A DNA stretch of 26,132 nt from an uncultured Christensenellaceae bacterium (GTDB lineage Bacteria; Bacillota; Clostridia; Christensenellales; Pumilibacteraceae). Shown in pieces: positions 15,394 to 23,500 of the stretch. Each line of letters begins with the position of its first letter. The first letter of the stretch is position 1. Below the pieces are notes generated by a model, which saw only the letters and a program-made list of their open reading frames with translations, ran no database searches and was not told the origin of the DNA. The stretch is taken from assembly GCA_910588315.1 (NCBI GenBank), contig CAJUQF010000019.1, positions 1-26,132 on the forward strand. The letters are read 5' to 3'. A program made the position numbers and the translations under genes.

Positions 15394-15749
15394 TTTTTTC
15401 GGTTATATCTAACAAATATTATCCCAATCGTACGGAACGGTTTCGATAGAACATACCTTAAGCGTTTGCGATGAAAATGTCATCTCAGGCTTGCAACAGG
15501 ATAAGCAAAAATTATTACGGGAATCATGCGGGCCGACCGAGCTTTGCCGTAAAACGTGTTCTTCCGATTACGCCGTATGGCGATATTATGCGTGTGTTAT
15601 ATTTCGTAGGTATATAAAAGACGGTAAAAGACTTATTGTCGGTTCCCGTCGGGTTTTTTGTACCGCTTTATTTTGGGCGCAGGGGGTTTTTGCGTGATTT
15701 TTCGGTGAAAAATGCGGTCGCGAAAATATAAAATGATACGTCAAAATGC
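15394..15749 (+). other. Gene-free stretch between spoVG and secG; possible small RNA
   Basis: No convincing ORF. A moderate promoter-like pair, TTGCAA (15491-15496) and TATTAC (15513-15518), 16 bases apart, precedes a region with stems: TTACGG (15515-15520) with CCGTAA (15547-15552), and CGCC (15571-15574) with GGCG (15579-15582). A T6 run at about 15655-15660 follows CCCGTCGGG, which could act as a weak terminator. Together this could be a transcript of about 130 bases, but no known RNA family was recognised. Confidence 0.3.
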
Positions 15750-15778
15750 TTGCGCACGGAAAATTTTTGTGATATAAT
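15750..15778 (+). promoter_or_regulatory. secG promoter
   Basis: TTGCGC (15750-15755) and a perfect TATAAT (15773-15778) are 17 bases apart. The predicted start near 15785 leaves a leader of about 24 bases containing AGGAG. Confidence 0.7.
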
Positions 15779-15808
15779 AGCAAAGTCTCTTAAAATAGGA
15801 GTATGTTT

Positions 15809-16072
15809 ATGTATTCGGCATCCGCTTATGTAAGAATAGTATTGATGGCGCTCATGGTGCTTATCGCGCTTGCGCTTATCATTGTTATAATGTTCCAACC
15901 GTCGTCGTCATCCGGCATGGGTGCGCTCACCGGTCAGCGCGATACGTTTTATTCCAAGGACAAATCCAAGTCTCTCGAGTCCGTCATGAAGAGGATAACG
16001 GTAGTTCTCGGTATTATCGAAGCCGTGCTTGCCGTGGCGTTTTTCGTCACGTTGCTCATAGCTCAGTGGTAA
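15809..16072 (+). CDS. secG: Preprotein translocase subunit SecG
   Basis: SecG is the small membrane subunit of the SecYEG channel that assists protein export. The 87-residue protein has two hydrophobic helices (about 9-29 and 62-84) joined by a loop with the family signature QPSSSSGMGALTG. ATG 15809 is chosen because AGGAG (15797-15801) lies seven bases before it; the in-frame ATG 15803 is only one base from that site. A consensus promoter precedes it and a hairpin terminator follows, so it is probably monocistronic. RNase R comes next on the same strand, a pairing seen often in Firmicutes, here pushed apart by about 700 bases of repeats. Confidence 0.92.
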   Translation: MYSASAYVRIVLMALMVLIALALIIVIMFQPSSSSGMGALTGQRDTFYSKDKSKSLESVMKRITVVLGIIEAVLAVAFFVTLLIAQW

Positions 16073-16096
16073 TTTCTTTTATAAATCATAGACAAT

Positions 16097-16125
16097 AAAG
16101 ATCGGCGGACTGTCGGTCTTTTTTT
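16097..16125 (+). terminator. Rho-independent terminator of secG
   Basis: GATCGGC (16100-16106) pairs with GTCGGTC (16112-16118), including two G-T pairs, with loop GGACT. AAA precedes and seven Ts follow. The foldback repeat copy C begins three bases later. Confidence 0.75.
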
Positions 16126-16127
16126 GT

Positions 16128-16333
16128 TTAGCCTCCTTGCCGATACTCGTGCGGCGTCTTGCTATCAATTTGTGCGCAGTGTTCGTTGCAGTCACTTGTC
16201 GTAGCGTCGCTACGACTTCGCGACTGCGCCTGCCCGGCGCGCAAATTGCCGACGCAATACGTCCGCGTCGTATCGGCTCGTCGGCTGCCTCTCGCCGTTA
16301 CCCGTGTGGCGTCTGCTGTCGATTTGTACGTCA
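16128..16333 (+). repeat. Foldback repeat, family 1, copy C
   Basis: Begins TAGCCTCCT like copy A. The left arm CCGATACTCGTGCGGCGTCT (16140) pairs with the right arm that ends CGTCCGCGTCGTATCGG near 16275. The central stem is GTCGTAGC (16198-16205) with GCTACGAC (16209-16216), flanked by GCAGTC and GACTGC. After the right arm, 16295-16333 resembles the left arm again (CCGTGTGGCGTCT), so this may be one and a half units. Translating across it gives spurious short ORFs. Confidence 0.78.
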
Positions 16334-16345
16334 TTAGAATCGCTG

Positions 16346-16451
16346 TTTGTAGGGGACACAGACCCCTGCGTCCCGGTATGGAAGAACAATAATCGAATAA
16401 ACGGCGGTCAAGGGTCTGACCGCCCTACGAATTACACAATGTAAATGCTTT
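16346..16451 (+). repeat. Paired-hairpin repeat, family 2, unit 1
   Basis: Two hairpins face each other. The first, 16353-16374, has stem GGGACACAG/CTGCGTCCC with one mismatch and a GACCC loop. The second is GGCGGTCA (16403-16410), loop AGGGTC, TGACCGCC (16417-16424), perfect. The spacer contains CAATAAT. The outer ends GTAGGG and CCCTAC are inverted, and the tail GAATTACACAATGTAAATG is shared with the other units. No coding content. Confidence 0.8.
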
Positions 16452-16537
16452 ACGGTAGGTAAAGAAATAAAGAGTGAAACAGTGATATAACCGTAAACCG
16501 TAACGATGTATTAATGGAAAATAACAACATGCACGAC

Positions 16538-16638
16538 TTTCGTAGGGAGCGCAGACCCTTGCGCTCCATAACGGCAAAGCAATAATTCGAGAAACGGCGG
16601 TCAAGGGTAGCGCCCTACGAATAGCACAATCGATTTCC
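16538..16638 (+). repeat. Paired-hairpin repeat, family 2, unit 2
   Basis: The first hairpin is GGAGCGCA (16546-16553), loop GACCCT, TGCGCTCC (16560-16567), perfect. The second (16596-16614) keeps GGCGGTCAAGGGT but has lost bases of its right stem. The spacer contains CAATAAT as in unit 1. Bases 16452-16537 between the units, and 16639-16743 after, hold nothing I recognise except CGACGG-TTG-CCGTCG at 16697-16711. Confidence 0.78.
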
Positions 16639-16751
16639 ATGTAAAAAGTAAAAGCAAGAAAACGAATGCCGAAATACGTTCGCGCCGACGCTCATGCGAC
16701 GGTTGCCGTCGTCGGTCACGCAAAGTTCGATAAAATCTGTGTATTGACACA

Positions 16752-16779
16752 TTGACATATTCTCATTTGCACATATAAT
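16752..16779 (+). promoter_or_regulatory. rnr promoter
   Basis: Perfect TTGACA (16752-16757) and TATAAT (16774-16779), 16 bases apart. A second TTGACA lies at 16744-16749, too far from the -10 box to pair with it. Transcription would begin near 16786, about three bases before the rnr ATG, so the mRNA is predicted to be nearly leaderless. Confidence 0.72.
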
Positions 16780-16788
16780 AGGTATAAC

Positions 16789-18732
16789 ATGAACAAATCA
16801 TTTAAAAACAGATATTCCGCCGGAAATCGCGGCGTATTTTCCGGCAGCGGCTTGGAAACGGTATGCGGCGTTATCGATTGCAAAGGCGAACGGTTCGGAT
16901 TTATCCCGACCGACGGCGGCGACGTATTTATTCCGGGAAACAATCTTTGCGGCGCGCGTCACGGCGATACGGTGCGCGCGATCATTACGTCGGATCGTCC
17001 CGGACGCGGCGGACGGCGCAGGGAAGGGCGGGTGATAGATATAGTCGAACGCAACAGCGGCAACATAGTCGCGACTGTGGTTTACCGCGACAATATGTAT
17101 TGCGCCGTGCCGGACGACAGACACTTCGGCGAGTGTCTGGAGATCGATTCGCTCGGCGGGGCGAGCAAGCATGACAAAGTCATAATCAAACTGAATCGGA
17201 CTTCACGCGGGGACCGTGCCGCAGTGATAGCGGTACTCGGTCGTGCCGACGAGATAGGTATGGACGTAAAAAGCGTTATCGTATCGCACAATCTCCGTAC
17301 CGAGTTCCCCAAAAGCGTTATCGACGAGGCGAATTCGTTCGGCGACGTTGTGGCTAAGTCCGAGATAAACGCGCCGTATCGGTGTGATTTTCGCGACAAG
17401 ATCGTTTTTACGATAGACGGCGAGAGCAGTAAGGACTTCGACGACGCAGTTTCGATAGAACGCACGGAAAGCGGATACCGGCTCGGCGTTTATATTGCCG
17501 ACGTCGCAGAGTATGTGACCGAAAAATCGCCGCTCGATAACGAGGCGCTAATGCGCGGGACAAGCGTTTATCTTGCCGACCGCGTGATCCCGATGCTGCC
17601 CGAACAGCTTTCAAACGGGCTTTGTTCGCTTAACGAGGGTGAAGATAGGCTCGTGCTTGCGGCGATAATCGAGCTGGACGCAAACGGCAACAAGCTTAAA
17701 GCGGAAGTCAAAGAAGGCGTGATACGCTCGACGGCGCGACTGACGTATACGGGAGTTCAGGCAATACTCGACGGTGACGAAAAGCTCCGAGCAAAATTCG
17801 AGCGTGTCGTTCCTTCGCTCGAAATAATGCGCGAGCTTGCGGCAAAGCGCGTTAAAATAAGGAAAAACCGCGGCGCGATCGATTTCGACCTTACAGAGAC
17901 CGAGATAGAATTCGACGCGGTAGGGCATGTCGTTAACATAAAGAAAAAACCGCGGCTGTTCAGCGCGCAGATAATAGAAGAATTCATGATACTCGCGAAC
18001 GTGTCGGTCGCTGAAAAATTCAAAAGCATAGGTAAGATACCGTTCGTGTACCGCGTTCACGAAAAACCTTCGGCCGAGAAGATAGAATCGCTCAACGATT
18101 ATCTCGATGCGACGGGGTCACGCCTGCGTATGCCGATGAATCCCACGCCCGATCAAGTCGCGTCGATTCTCGACGGTGCGCCGGACGATATCGCGGCGGC
18201 GGTGGCGCGCGTCACGCTCAGAGCAATGGCGAAAGCCGATTATCAACCTATCAATAAAGGACATTTCGGGCTTGCCGAGGATTTCTACTGCCATTTCACG
18301 TCGCCGATACGCCGTTATCCGGATCTGGCGATACATCGTATAATAACGGCATATCTTCGCGGCGGCGCAAAAGCGACGTATAAGTATAAGGATTTCGTCG
18401 AGATCGCGTCGACAAAGAGCAGTAAAGCCGAGCGTACGGCGCAGGATTGCGAGCGCAAGGTGGATGATTATAAGAAAGCCGAATACATGTCGCACCGGAT
18501 CGGCGAGATATACACCGGTATCATAAGTTCCGTCACCGATTTCGGGTTTTTCGTGGAGCTGCCGAATACTGCGGAAGGGCTTGTGCGCATGGGTTCGCTG
18601 CCGCCCGCCGCTATGTTCGACGCCAAACGCCTTTGTATTTCGTGCGGCAGAGCGCGTTATAGGCTCGGCGACGCCGTTAGCGTCAAGGTCAACAAGGTCG
18701 AAGGCGACAGGATAGATTTTTTGTTGAATTGA
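16789..18732 (+). CDS. rnr: Ribonuclease R
   Basis: RNase R is a processive 3'-to-5' exoribonuclease that degrades structured RNA and takes part in rRNA and tmRNA quality control. The 647-residue protein has cold-shock-type RNA-binding domains (GERFGFIPTDGGDVFIP near 25-60 and a second near 90-150). The RNB catalytic domain starts about 190 with IDGESSKDFDDAV: Asp210, Asp216, Asp218 and Asp219 match the metal-binding spacing of the RNase II family. A C-terminal S1 domain (TGIISSVTDFGFFVELP, from about 573) completes it. The N-terminal helix-turn-helix extension and the basic C-terminal tail of longer RNase R proteins are absent. There is a strong promoter but no usable ribosome site. smpB, often next, is not there. 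Confidence 0.94.
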   Translation: MNKSFKNRYSAGNRGVFSGSGLETVCGVIDCKGERFGFIPTDGGDVFIPGNNLCGARHGDTVRAIITSDRPGRGGRRREGRVIDIVERNSGNIVATVVYRDNMYCAVPDDRHFGECLEIDSLGGASKHDKVIIKLNRTSRGDRAAVIAVLGRADEIGMDVKSVIVSHNLRTEFPKSVIDEANSFGDVVAKSEINAPYRCDFRDKIVFTIDGESSKDFDDAVSIERTESGYRLGVYIADVAEYVTEKSPLDNEALMRGTSVYLADRVIPMLPEQLSNGLCSLNEGEDRLVLAAIIELDANGNKLKAEVKEGVIRSTARLTYTGVQAILDGDEKLRAKFERVVPSLEIMRELAAKRVKIRKNRGAIDFDLTETEIEFDAVGHVVNIKKKPRLFSAQIIEEFMILANVSVAEKFKSIGKIPFVYRVHEKPSAEKIESLNDYLDATGSRLRMPMNPTPDQVASILDGAPDDIAAAVARVTLRAMAKADYQPINKGHFGLAEDFYCHFTSPIRRYPDLAIHRIITAYLRGGAKATYKYKDFVEIASTKSSKAERTAQDCERKVDDYKKAEYMSHRIGEIYTGIISSVTDFGFFVELPNTAEGLVRMGSLPPAAMFDAKRLCISCGRARYRLGDAVSVKVNKVEGDRIDFLLN

Positions 18733-18825
18733 TACGAAAAGTGAAGTATTTGTTAAGAGCAGAGTAGCGGCGACGACAAAATATTTATGAGTGTGATATC
18801 GACCGCAATTTCTTACCTATTGTGA

Positions 18826-18871
18826 GGCAATTACATTGTGCAATTCGTATGGAACGATGCCTCGGCGTTCC
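18826..18871 (-). repeat. Family 2 repeat, partial unit
   Basis: Reverse orientation: the tail (GGCAATTACATTGTGCAATTCG) then a hairpin GGAACG (18851-18856) with CGTTCC (18866-18871). The loop carries TGCCTC rather than the usual GACCCT. The rest of the unit is missing. Confidence 0.6.
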
Positions 18872-18884
18872 GTTTTGTTATCGC

Positions 18885-18987
18885 AAAGCATTTATGTTGT
18901 GTAATTCGTAGGGATCCACCCTTGACCGTCGCTCTCTTTATTATTGCTATGCCACAGCGGAGCGCAAGGGTCTGCGCTCCCTACGAA
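18885..18987 (-). repeat. Paired-hairpin repeat, family 2, reverse unit
   Basis: Reverse orientation relative to the two upstream units: tail at 18885-18907, a degenerate hairpin at 18911-18930, spacer with ATTATTG (the reverse of CAATAAT), then a perfect hairpin GGAGCGCA (18959-18966), loop AGGGTC, TGCGCTCC (18973-18980). Outer ends TTCGTAGGGA and TCCCTACGAA close it. Confidence 0.78.
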
Positions 18988-19043
18988 GATCGATCCGATT
19001 GATATTTTTTCGTTGGAACATCTTTCTGTATCTATTTTACGTT

Positions 19044-19108
19044 AAGCAATTATAATGTGTAATTCGTAGGGCAGGCAGACCCTTGCCTGCCATTTCACGG
19101 ATTATTGC
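19044..19108 (-). repeat. Family 2 repeat, half unit
   Basis: Reverse orientation: tail AAGCAATTATAATGTGTAAT, then a perfect hairpin GGCAGGCA (19070-19077), loop GACCCT, TGCCTGCC (19084-19091), then ATTATTGC of the spacer. The second hairpin is absent. A tail remnant (GAAGCATTTATATTGCGTAA) occurs at 19162-19181. The rest of 18733-19300 shows nothing else I recognise. Confidence 0.72.
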
Positions 19109-19303
19109 TTGACGAAAAACTGAAAAACGGATATATCCGCCGCCGCATCTTTATATACTGTGAAGCATTTATATTGCGTAAAACGCTTGATTTCGGCTCG
19201 TTTTAACATACGCATTATTCATCTAAATATGTGTAAAAGTAAATAATACATGGAAATTGCGCTCTAAGCGACAAAAATTCTCGAATAATTTTCGTAATTA
19301 ATA

Positions 19304-19332
19304 TTGACAAATGATTCTTTGTGTGGTATAGT
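19304..19332 (+). promoter_or_regulatory. Promoter of the GH43/esterase locus
   Basis: Perfect TTGACA (19304-19309) and TATAGT (19327-19332) with the ideal 17-base spacing. Predicted initiation is near 19339, so the first palindrome covers about +9 to +22. Confidence 0.8.
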
Positions 19333-19347
19333 ATAGCCAAGTAATAG

Positions 19348-19361
19348 CTTGAACGTTCAAG
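19348..19361. promoter_or_regulatory. Operator palindrome O1 (LacI-type)
   Basis: Perfect 14-bp palindrome CTTGAACGTTCAAG just downstream of the start of transcription. A symmetric site with a central CpG is typical for LacI-family repressors, and a LacI-type gene starts at 25849. The same 14 bases recur exactly at 19406. Confidence 0.75.
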
Positions 19362-19376
19362 ACGCGTAAAGGGAGT

Positions 19377-19454
19377 ATGAGAACGGTTTTAGAATGCAGG
19401 CATTACTTGAACGTTCAAGAGAACGTGACATTATTAACACAGGCAGTATTATGA
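19377..19454 (+). CDS. Short upstream ORF (25 codons) before the GH43 gene
   Basis: ATG 19377 follows AAAGGGAG at close spacing, and the frame runs 25 codons to TGA 19452-19454, which overlaps the GH43 ATG (19451) as ATGA. The peptide reads MRTVLECRHYLNVQENVTLL and five further residues, with no known motif. Four of its codons lie within operator O2. Both its start and the GH43 start read ATGAGAAC, so the segment could be a duplicated operator-plus-start. It may be a coupling leader peptide or a relic. Conservation in related genomes would be needed to call it a gene. Confidence 0.4.
   Translation: MRTVLECRHYLNVQENVTLLTQAVL
19406..19419. promoter_or_regulatory. Operator palindrome O2 (LacI-type)
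   Basis: Second exact copy of CTTGAACGTTCAAG, 58 bases centre to centre from O1, about 5.5 helical turns. It lies within the short upstream ORF. Two identical sites suggest cooperative or looping repression, or a transcription roadblock. Confidence 0.75.
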
Positions 19455-20401
19455 GAACTCTTACGAACATTACGGGAATAGGCGATCCTTTTGTTCTGAA
19501 CGACGGCGGCATGTACTACATGTATGCGACGAGTTCGAAAGAAGGAATACGTGTTTGGCGCGGCAGCACACCGGATAAGGTGGAGCTTGTCGGATTTTGT
19601 TATTCTAAGGAAAACAGTTTCGGCGACGATTGTTTTTGGGCGCCGGAAGTAATAAAACGCGCCGACGGCAAGTACGTCATGCACTTTACCGCGCGCGATC
19701 GCGCCGACGGCATACTTCGCACGGGCGTTGCCGTATCGGACAGTCCGACCGGACCGTTTCTCGACGCCGTTCCCGGCAAACCGATGTTCAGTATCGGTAA
19801 GGCGACCATCGACGCGACGTGTTTTGTGGACGACGACGGTCAGGCGTATCTGTTCTATGTCAAAGACTGTTCGGTGAATATCATTGACGGCATACATACG
19901 AGCCAGATCTACGGCGTAAAACTCGAGAGCGATCTCGTTACGCTTGCGGGCGAACCCGTACTTATTGCGACGCCCGACCAGGCATGGGAAACGCATTCGC
20001 TCGGCGCGCCGTGCTTGGGCGAGATAGATAAAGAACAGTTCAAAGACGGCAAGACCCGTTTCCTTTGGAACGAAGGTCCGTACGTGCTTAAACATAACGG
20101 CAAGTATTACATGACTTATTCGGCAAACTGTTTCGACAGCCCCGATTATTCGGTGGGATACGCCGTGGCGGATACCCCGCTCGGCAAATACGTTAAGTAC
20201 GCGGGCAATCCGATAATGAGCAAGATAGACGGCGAGCTTTCGGGTCCCGGACACAATGCGTTTTTTAAGGACGATAACGGTAATTTGATGTGCGCGTTCC
20301 ATTGTCATACCGATTACGATAAGCCGTCGGGCGACAGGCGTTACTGTCTTTGCCCCGCGGAGTTCGACAAGAACGGCGTGCTTAAACTGTTTTATAAATA
20401 A
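19451..20401 (+). CDS. Glycoside hydrolase family 43 (beta-xylosidase/alpha-L-arabinofuranosidase type)
   Basis: A 316-residue five-bladed beta-propeller enzyme without signal peptide, thus cytoplasmic. GH43 catalytic carboxylates are visible: Asp12 in GIGDPF (general base), Asp121 in IDATCF (pKa modulator) and Glu208 in WNEGPYV (general acid). FWAPEVI and LSGPGHNAFF are further family motifs. Members release xylose or arabinose from the ends of oligosaccharides, and the intracellular location suggests it acts on imported xylo- or arabino-oligosaccharides. I chose ATG 19451, where the family sequence begins; ATG 19394 adds 19 unsupported residues. Transcription is from the strong promoter at 19304, under two palindromic operators. 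The esterase lipoprotein gene follows after about 165 bases, probably in the same transcript. Confidence 0.9.
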   Translation: MRTLTNITGIGDPFVLNDGGMYYMYATSSKEGIRVWRGSTPDKVELVGFCYSKENSFGDDCFWAPEVIKRADGKYVMHFTARDRADGILRTGVAVSDSPTGPFLDAVPGKPMFSIGKATIDATCFVDDDGQAYLFYVKDCSVNIIDGIHTSQIYGVKLESDLVTLAGEPVLIATPDQAWETHSLGAPCLGEIDKEQFKDGKTRFLWNEGPYVLKHNGKYYMTYSANCFDSPDYSVGYAVADTPLGKYVKYAGNPIMSKIDGELSGPGHNAFFKDDNGNLMCAFHCHTDYDKPSGDRRYCLCPAEFDKNGVLKLFYK

Positions 20402-20446
20402 CGTTACTTACGCTTTTAGCAGGATATAGACAAAATTCCAAGACTG

Positions 20447-20548
20447 CCGCATAAAGATAAAGCGGGTGCCGAAAGGCGATCAACAATTTAATAGCGCTCG
20501 GTAATAAGGGCGAGCGAAACGTTCATCAGAAGACCGCGTTAAACGGTC
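20447..20548 (+). other. Structured intercistronic leader before the esterase gene
   Basis: Four short stems occur in series: CCGC (20447-20450) with GCGG (20462-20465); GCC-GAAA-GGC (20468-20477), a GNRA-type tetraloop; CGCTCG (20495-20500) with CGAGCG (20511-20516); and GACCG (20532-20536) with CGGTC (20544-20548). None is followed by a T-run. The last lies eight bases before the ribosome site. No riboswitch class was recognised; the stems could protect or regulate the downstream part of the mRNA. Confidence 0.35.
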
Positions 20549-20566
20549 AAGTAATGGGAGGTAATG

Positions 20567-23500
20567 ATGAGCAAACACTTTAAGAGAGTCATTCTCTCGG
20601 TACTATGCCTGTTGGCGATAACATGTTGCGCTTTCTTGGCGGCATGTTCGGACGGCAACGGGGACGGCGGAAACGACCCCAACAAACAATACTCGGTAAC
20701 AATAATCGAATCGGACGGCGCTACTGTAACTGCGGATAAAACAAAAGCCAAGAAAGGCGAGACGGTAACGCTTACTTATGAAACAAATTACGGTTATACC
20801 GTAACAGGACTCAAATTAAACGGTAAAAACATCGCTATTTCGAACGGTACGGCGGTGTTCAAGATGCCTGCGGCGGAGGCGAAGATCACTGCCGTTGCGG
20901 CGATAACAGACAATAAAACGACGCAAGCTTCGCCGGAAACACAGCTTACGCTCAATTCTACCATAGCCGGCAATACCGCCAAATCTTATTGGGCGGCCGA
21001 ATACGGCGACAGCGCACTCACCGTGACGGTGTACGTAGAAGATTCGCGCGTGACTCCCGAAAAGGATGGCGTCGAAGTTTATTTCGGCAGAAGCGGATAT
21101 ACATATGCCAAGCTTTCATCGATCAATCGCGGGGTAAAGATCACTGCGGACGGCGAGTTCGAGACATTTACGGCGGCTGACGGCGTTTACAAGAAAGCAG
21201 ACAATAACGGGATAACGGTAGAGAAAGTCGAGCCTTGGTCCAAAGGCGACAAGATCGACGGTTATTTCGTGCGCGTAAGCGTGACTTACGAGTCGCTCGG
21301 TTTAAGCGAAAAGCCCACGGGCGGACTTACCGCACTTCCCGTACTCAGCAATTACACGCGCACGCTCGGGACAACTACCGTATACGGTAACTACGCCAAG
21401 ACAAACGCAGGCGCGTATTGCGTGCTTGCCGATAGCGAATGGACGGAAAACGAGTATGCCGGCGGCACCGGTAATCTCGGCGGTACTAACACCGTTCCCG
21501 CGGCGTCCACATGGGATCTTTCCAAAGACTATCCGGCGGATAGCGAAAATTTTGCGGACCGCAAGGTCACGCTTGCCGGGCATGACGGCAATGACAACAA
21601 CCTTTACTTTAAGGACACCGTAGGCAAAGACGCATATGTCGAAGCTACGTTCAAGTTTACCAAAATGGAAAAGACCGATGAAAAATGGGGTAAGTTCGGT
21701 CTTATGCTGTACGACGGTCTCAATCACCAAAGCGGTTTCTTCTACTATGTGGACGCTTTTGTCGGCGAAGCCGGCGACGGTGTTGTTCGCGGTAAAAATC
21801 TCGGATATAACGACGCAATCGGAAATTGGGGCGGCTGGAACGGCGTACAGGGCGGCGAGAATAAATACAGCGCCGATAAACCCATTACGCTCGGCATGGC
21901 ATACAGCGACGACGTTGTCAGCCTGTGGTTAATCGAAAATAACAACAAAACCATGTTGATGCAGCAGGTGCATACAAAGCAGGGCGATTACTCCATCGGT
22001 ATCAAATCGTTCGGCGTAGGTATCGAAGTCACGAACTATATGGTATACGATGCGGAGAGCGAAGAGTTCGCGGCGCGCACGCCCGAGATAGTCAAGCAGG
22101 ATATCGATACGCTTTTTGCAGGCGACAGCTACATGGACTTCTGGAAGATATACGGGCTTTGGAATACTCTTTCTGCCGACATGACGGTGGAAGACGAGGA
22201 CGGCACGCGTCCCGCAAAGCTTGTCAACCGCGGTATCGGCGGCACACAGGTCCCGTTGTGGTCGAGCGCAGGCATGGTCAAAACGCTTTCCTTGTCGTAC
22301 AATCCCGACCAGATAGTGTTCCATATCGGCGTAAACGATATAGACTCCCCGGCATCGCCCGACGAAGTTTACACCCGTTTGCAGAACCTGTTTGCGACGT
22401 ATCACAGCACGTTCCCGCAAGCGCAGATATATTGGGTGTCGCTCATTCCCAACAACTTCTATATCAACAACGGCGGTACCTACAACGATAACTACAAAAC
22501 GCTCAATAACAAAGTAAAAGAGTATGTAAAGACGCACGACTTTGTAACGTATATAGACGTCGAAACGGCGTTCACGGCAGAGGACGGCGGCGCCCGTCGC
22601 AATCATTTTATGAACGACGGCTTGCACCTTAACGCAGTGTACGGCTATCCGCTGTGGCTGTCGATAATAAAGGACGCGCTCGGCTATACGCCTGCGGGCA
22701 AAACCGAATCCGACGTTTTCGGCAACGACGCAGACCGTGTCGCTACGCCCGCCTGGAGCTACGGCACAAACGGTACTGTCGCGGAGATCAACAAGGCGCA
22801 GGCGGACTTCGGTAAGACCGTCAACGTAGAAGAATCGATATACGCAAAAGGCGTTTATGCTACGGACTTCCTTTTCGAAGCGGAATTACGTTCGTCCGGC
22901 AGATACAATGCAGACGATTGGTCTAAAGTCGGTGTGGCGCTCGTTAACGATGACGTTACGGTACTCGGTTATTTCGAGACCAATAAGAATCCCGATACCA
23001 ATGCCTCTAACTACGCAGCGGACGGCAAACAGTTAAAATATGCGTCGCTTGTCGCTCGCGGTAACGCGTTCGACGGAACCAAGGTAAAGGGTGTCGCAGA
23101 TTGGAATTGGAACAATCAAGCCGGCGGCGCCATCGCTCAACGCGATATCACCACGACTTTCAGCAAGATCGCCATTGCCAAACGCGGCGATACCGTGTAT
23201 CTTCTCGTAGACGGCGAGCTTATTGCGAGCAAGAAATTCGACGAAGTCAAAGCCGGAAGTAAATTCCACGCTGCGGTTACGGGCTTCAATAGAAATATCG
23301 AGATCAAATCCATTCGCACGATAACCGATACGGCAGTTATAGACGGTATGCTTGTTCCTACTTATCACATAACGTTACCGTCGATCGAGAACATCGAGGT
23401 TGTCATAGATTCGTTGAAAGCCAAAGAAGGCGATAACGTTTCATTCGAATTGATCGGCACAAACGCCTCTTCTGTAGATAAAGTTTATGCGGTCTACGAC

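Noticed and set aside
16137..16392. Short plus-strand ORFs after secG
   Set aside because: They come from repeat copy C and family 2 unit 1, with no ribosome site.
16346..19108. CRISPR array
   Set aside because: The repeats are few, irregularly spaced, in both orientations, and have variable stems with no unique spacers of constant length; no cas gene is present.
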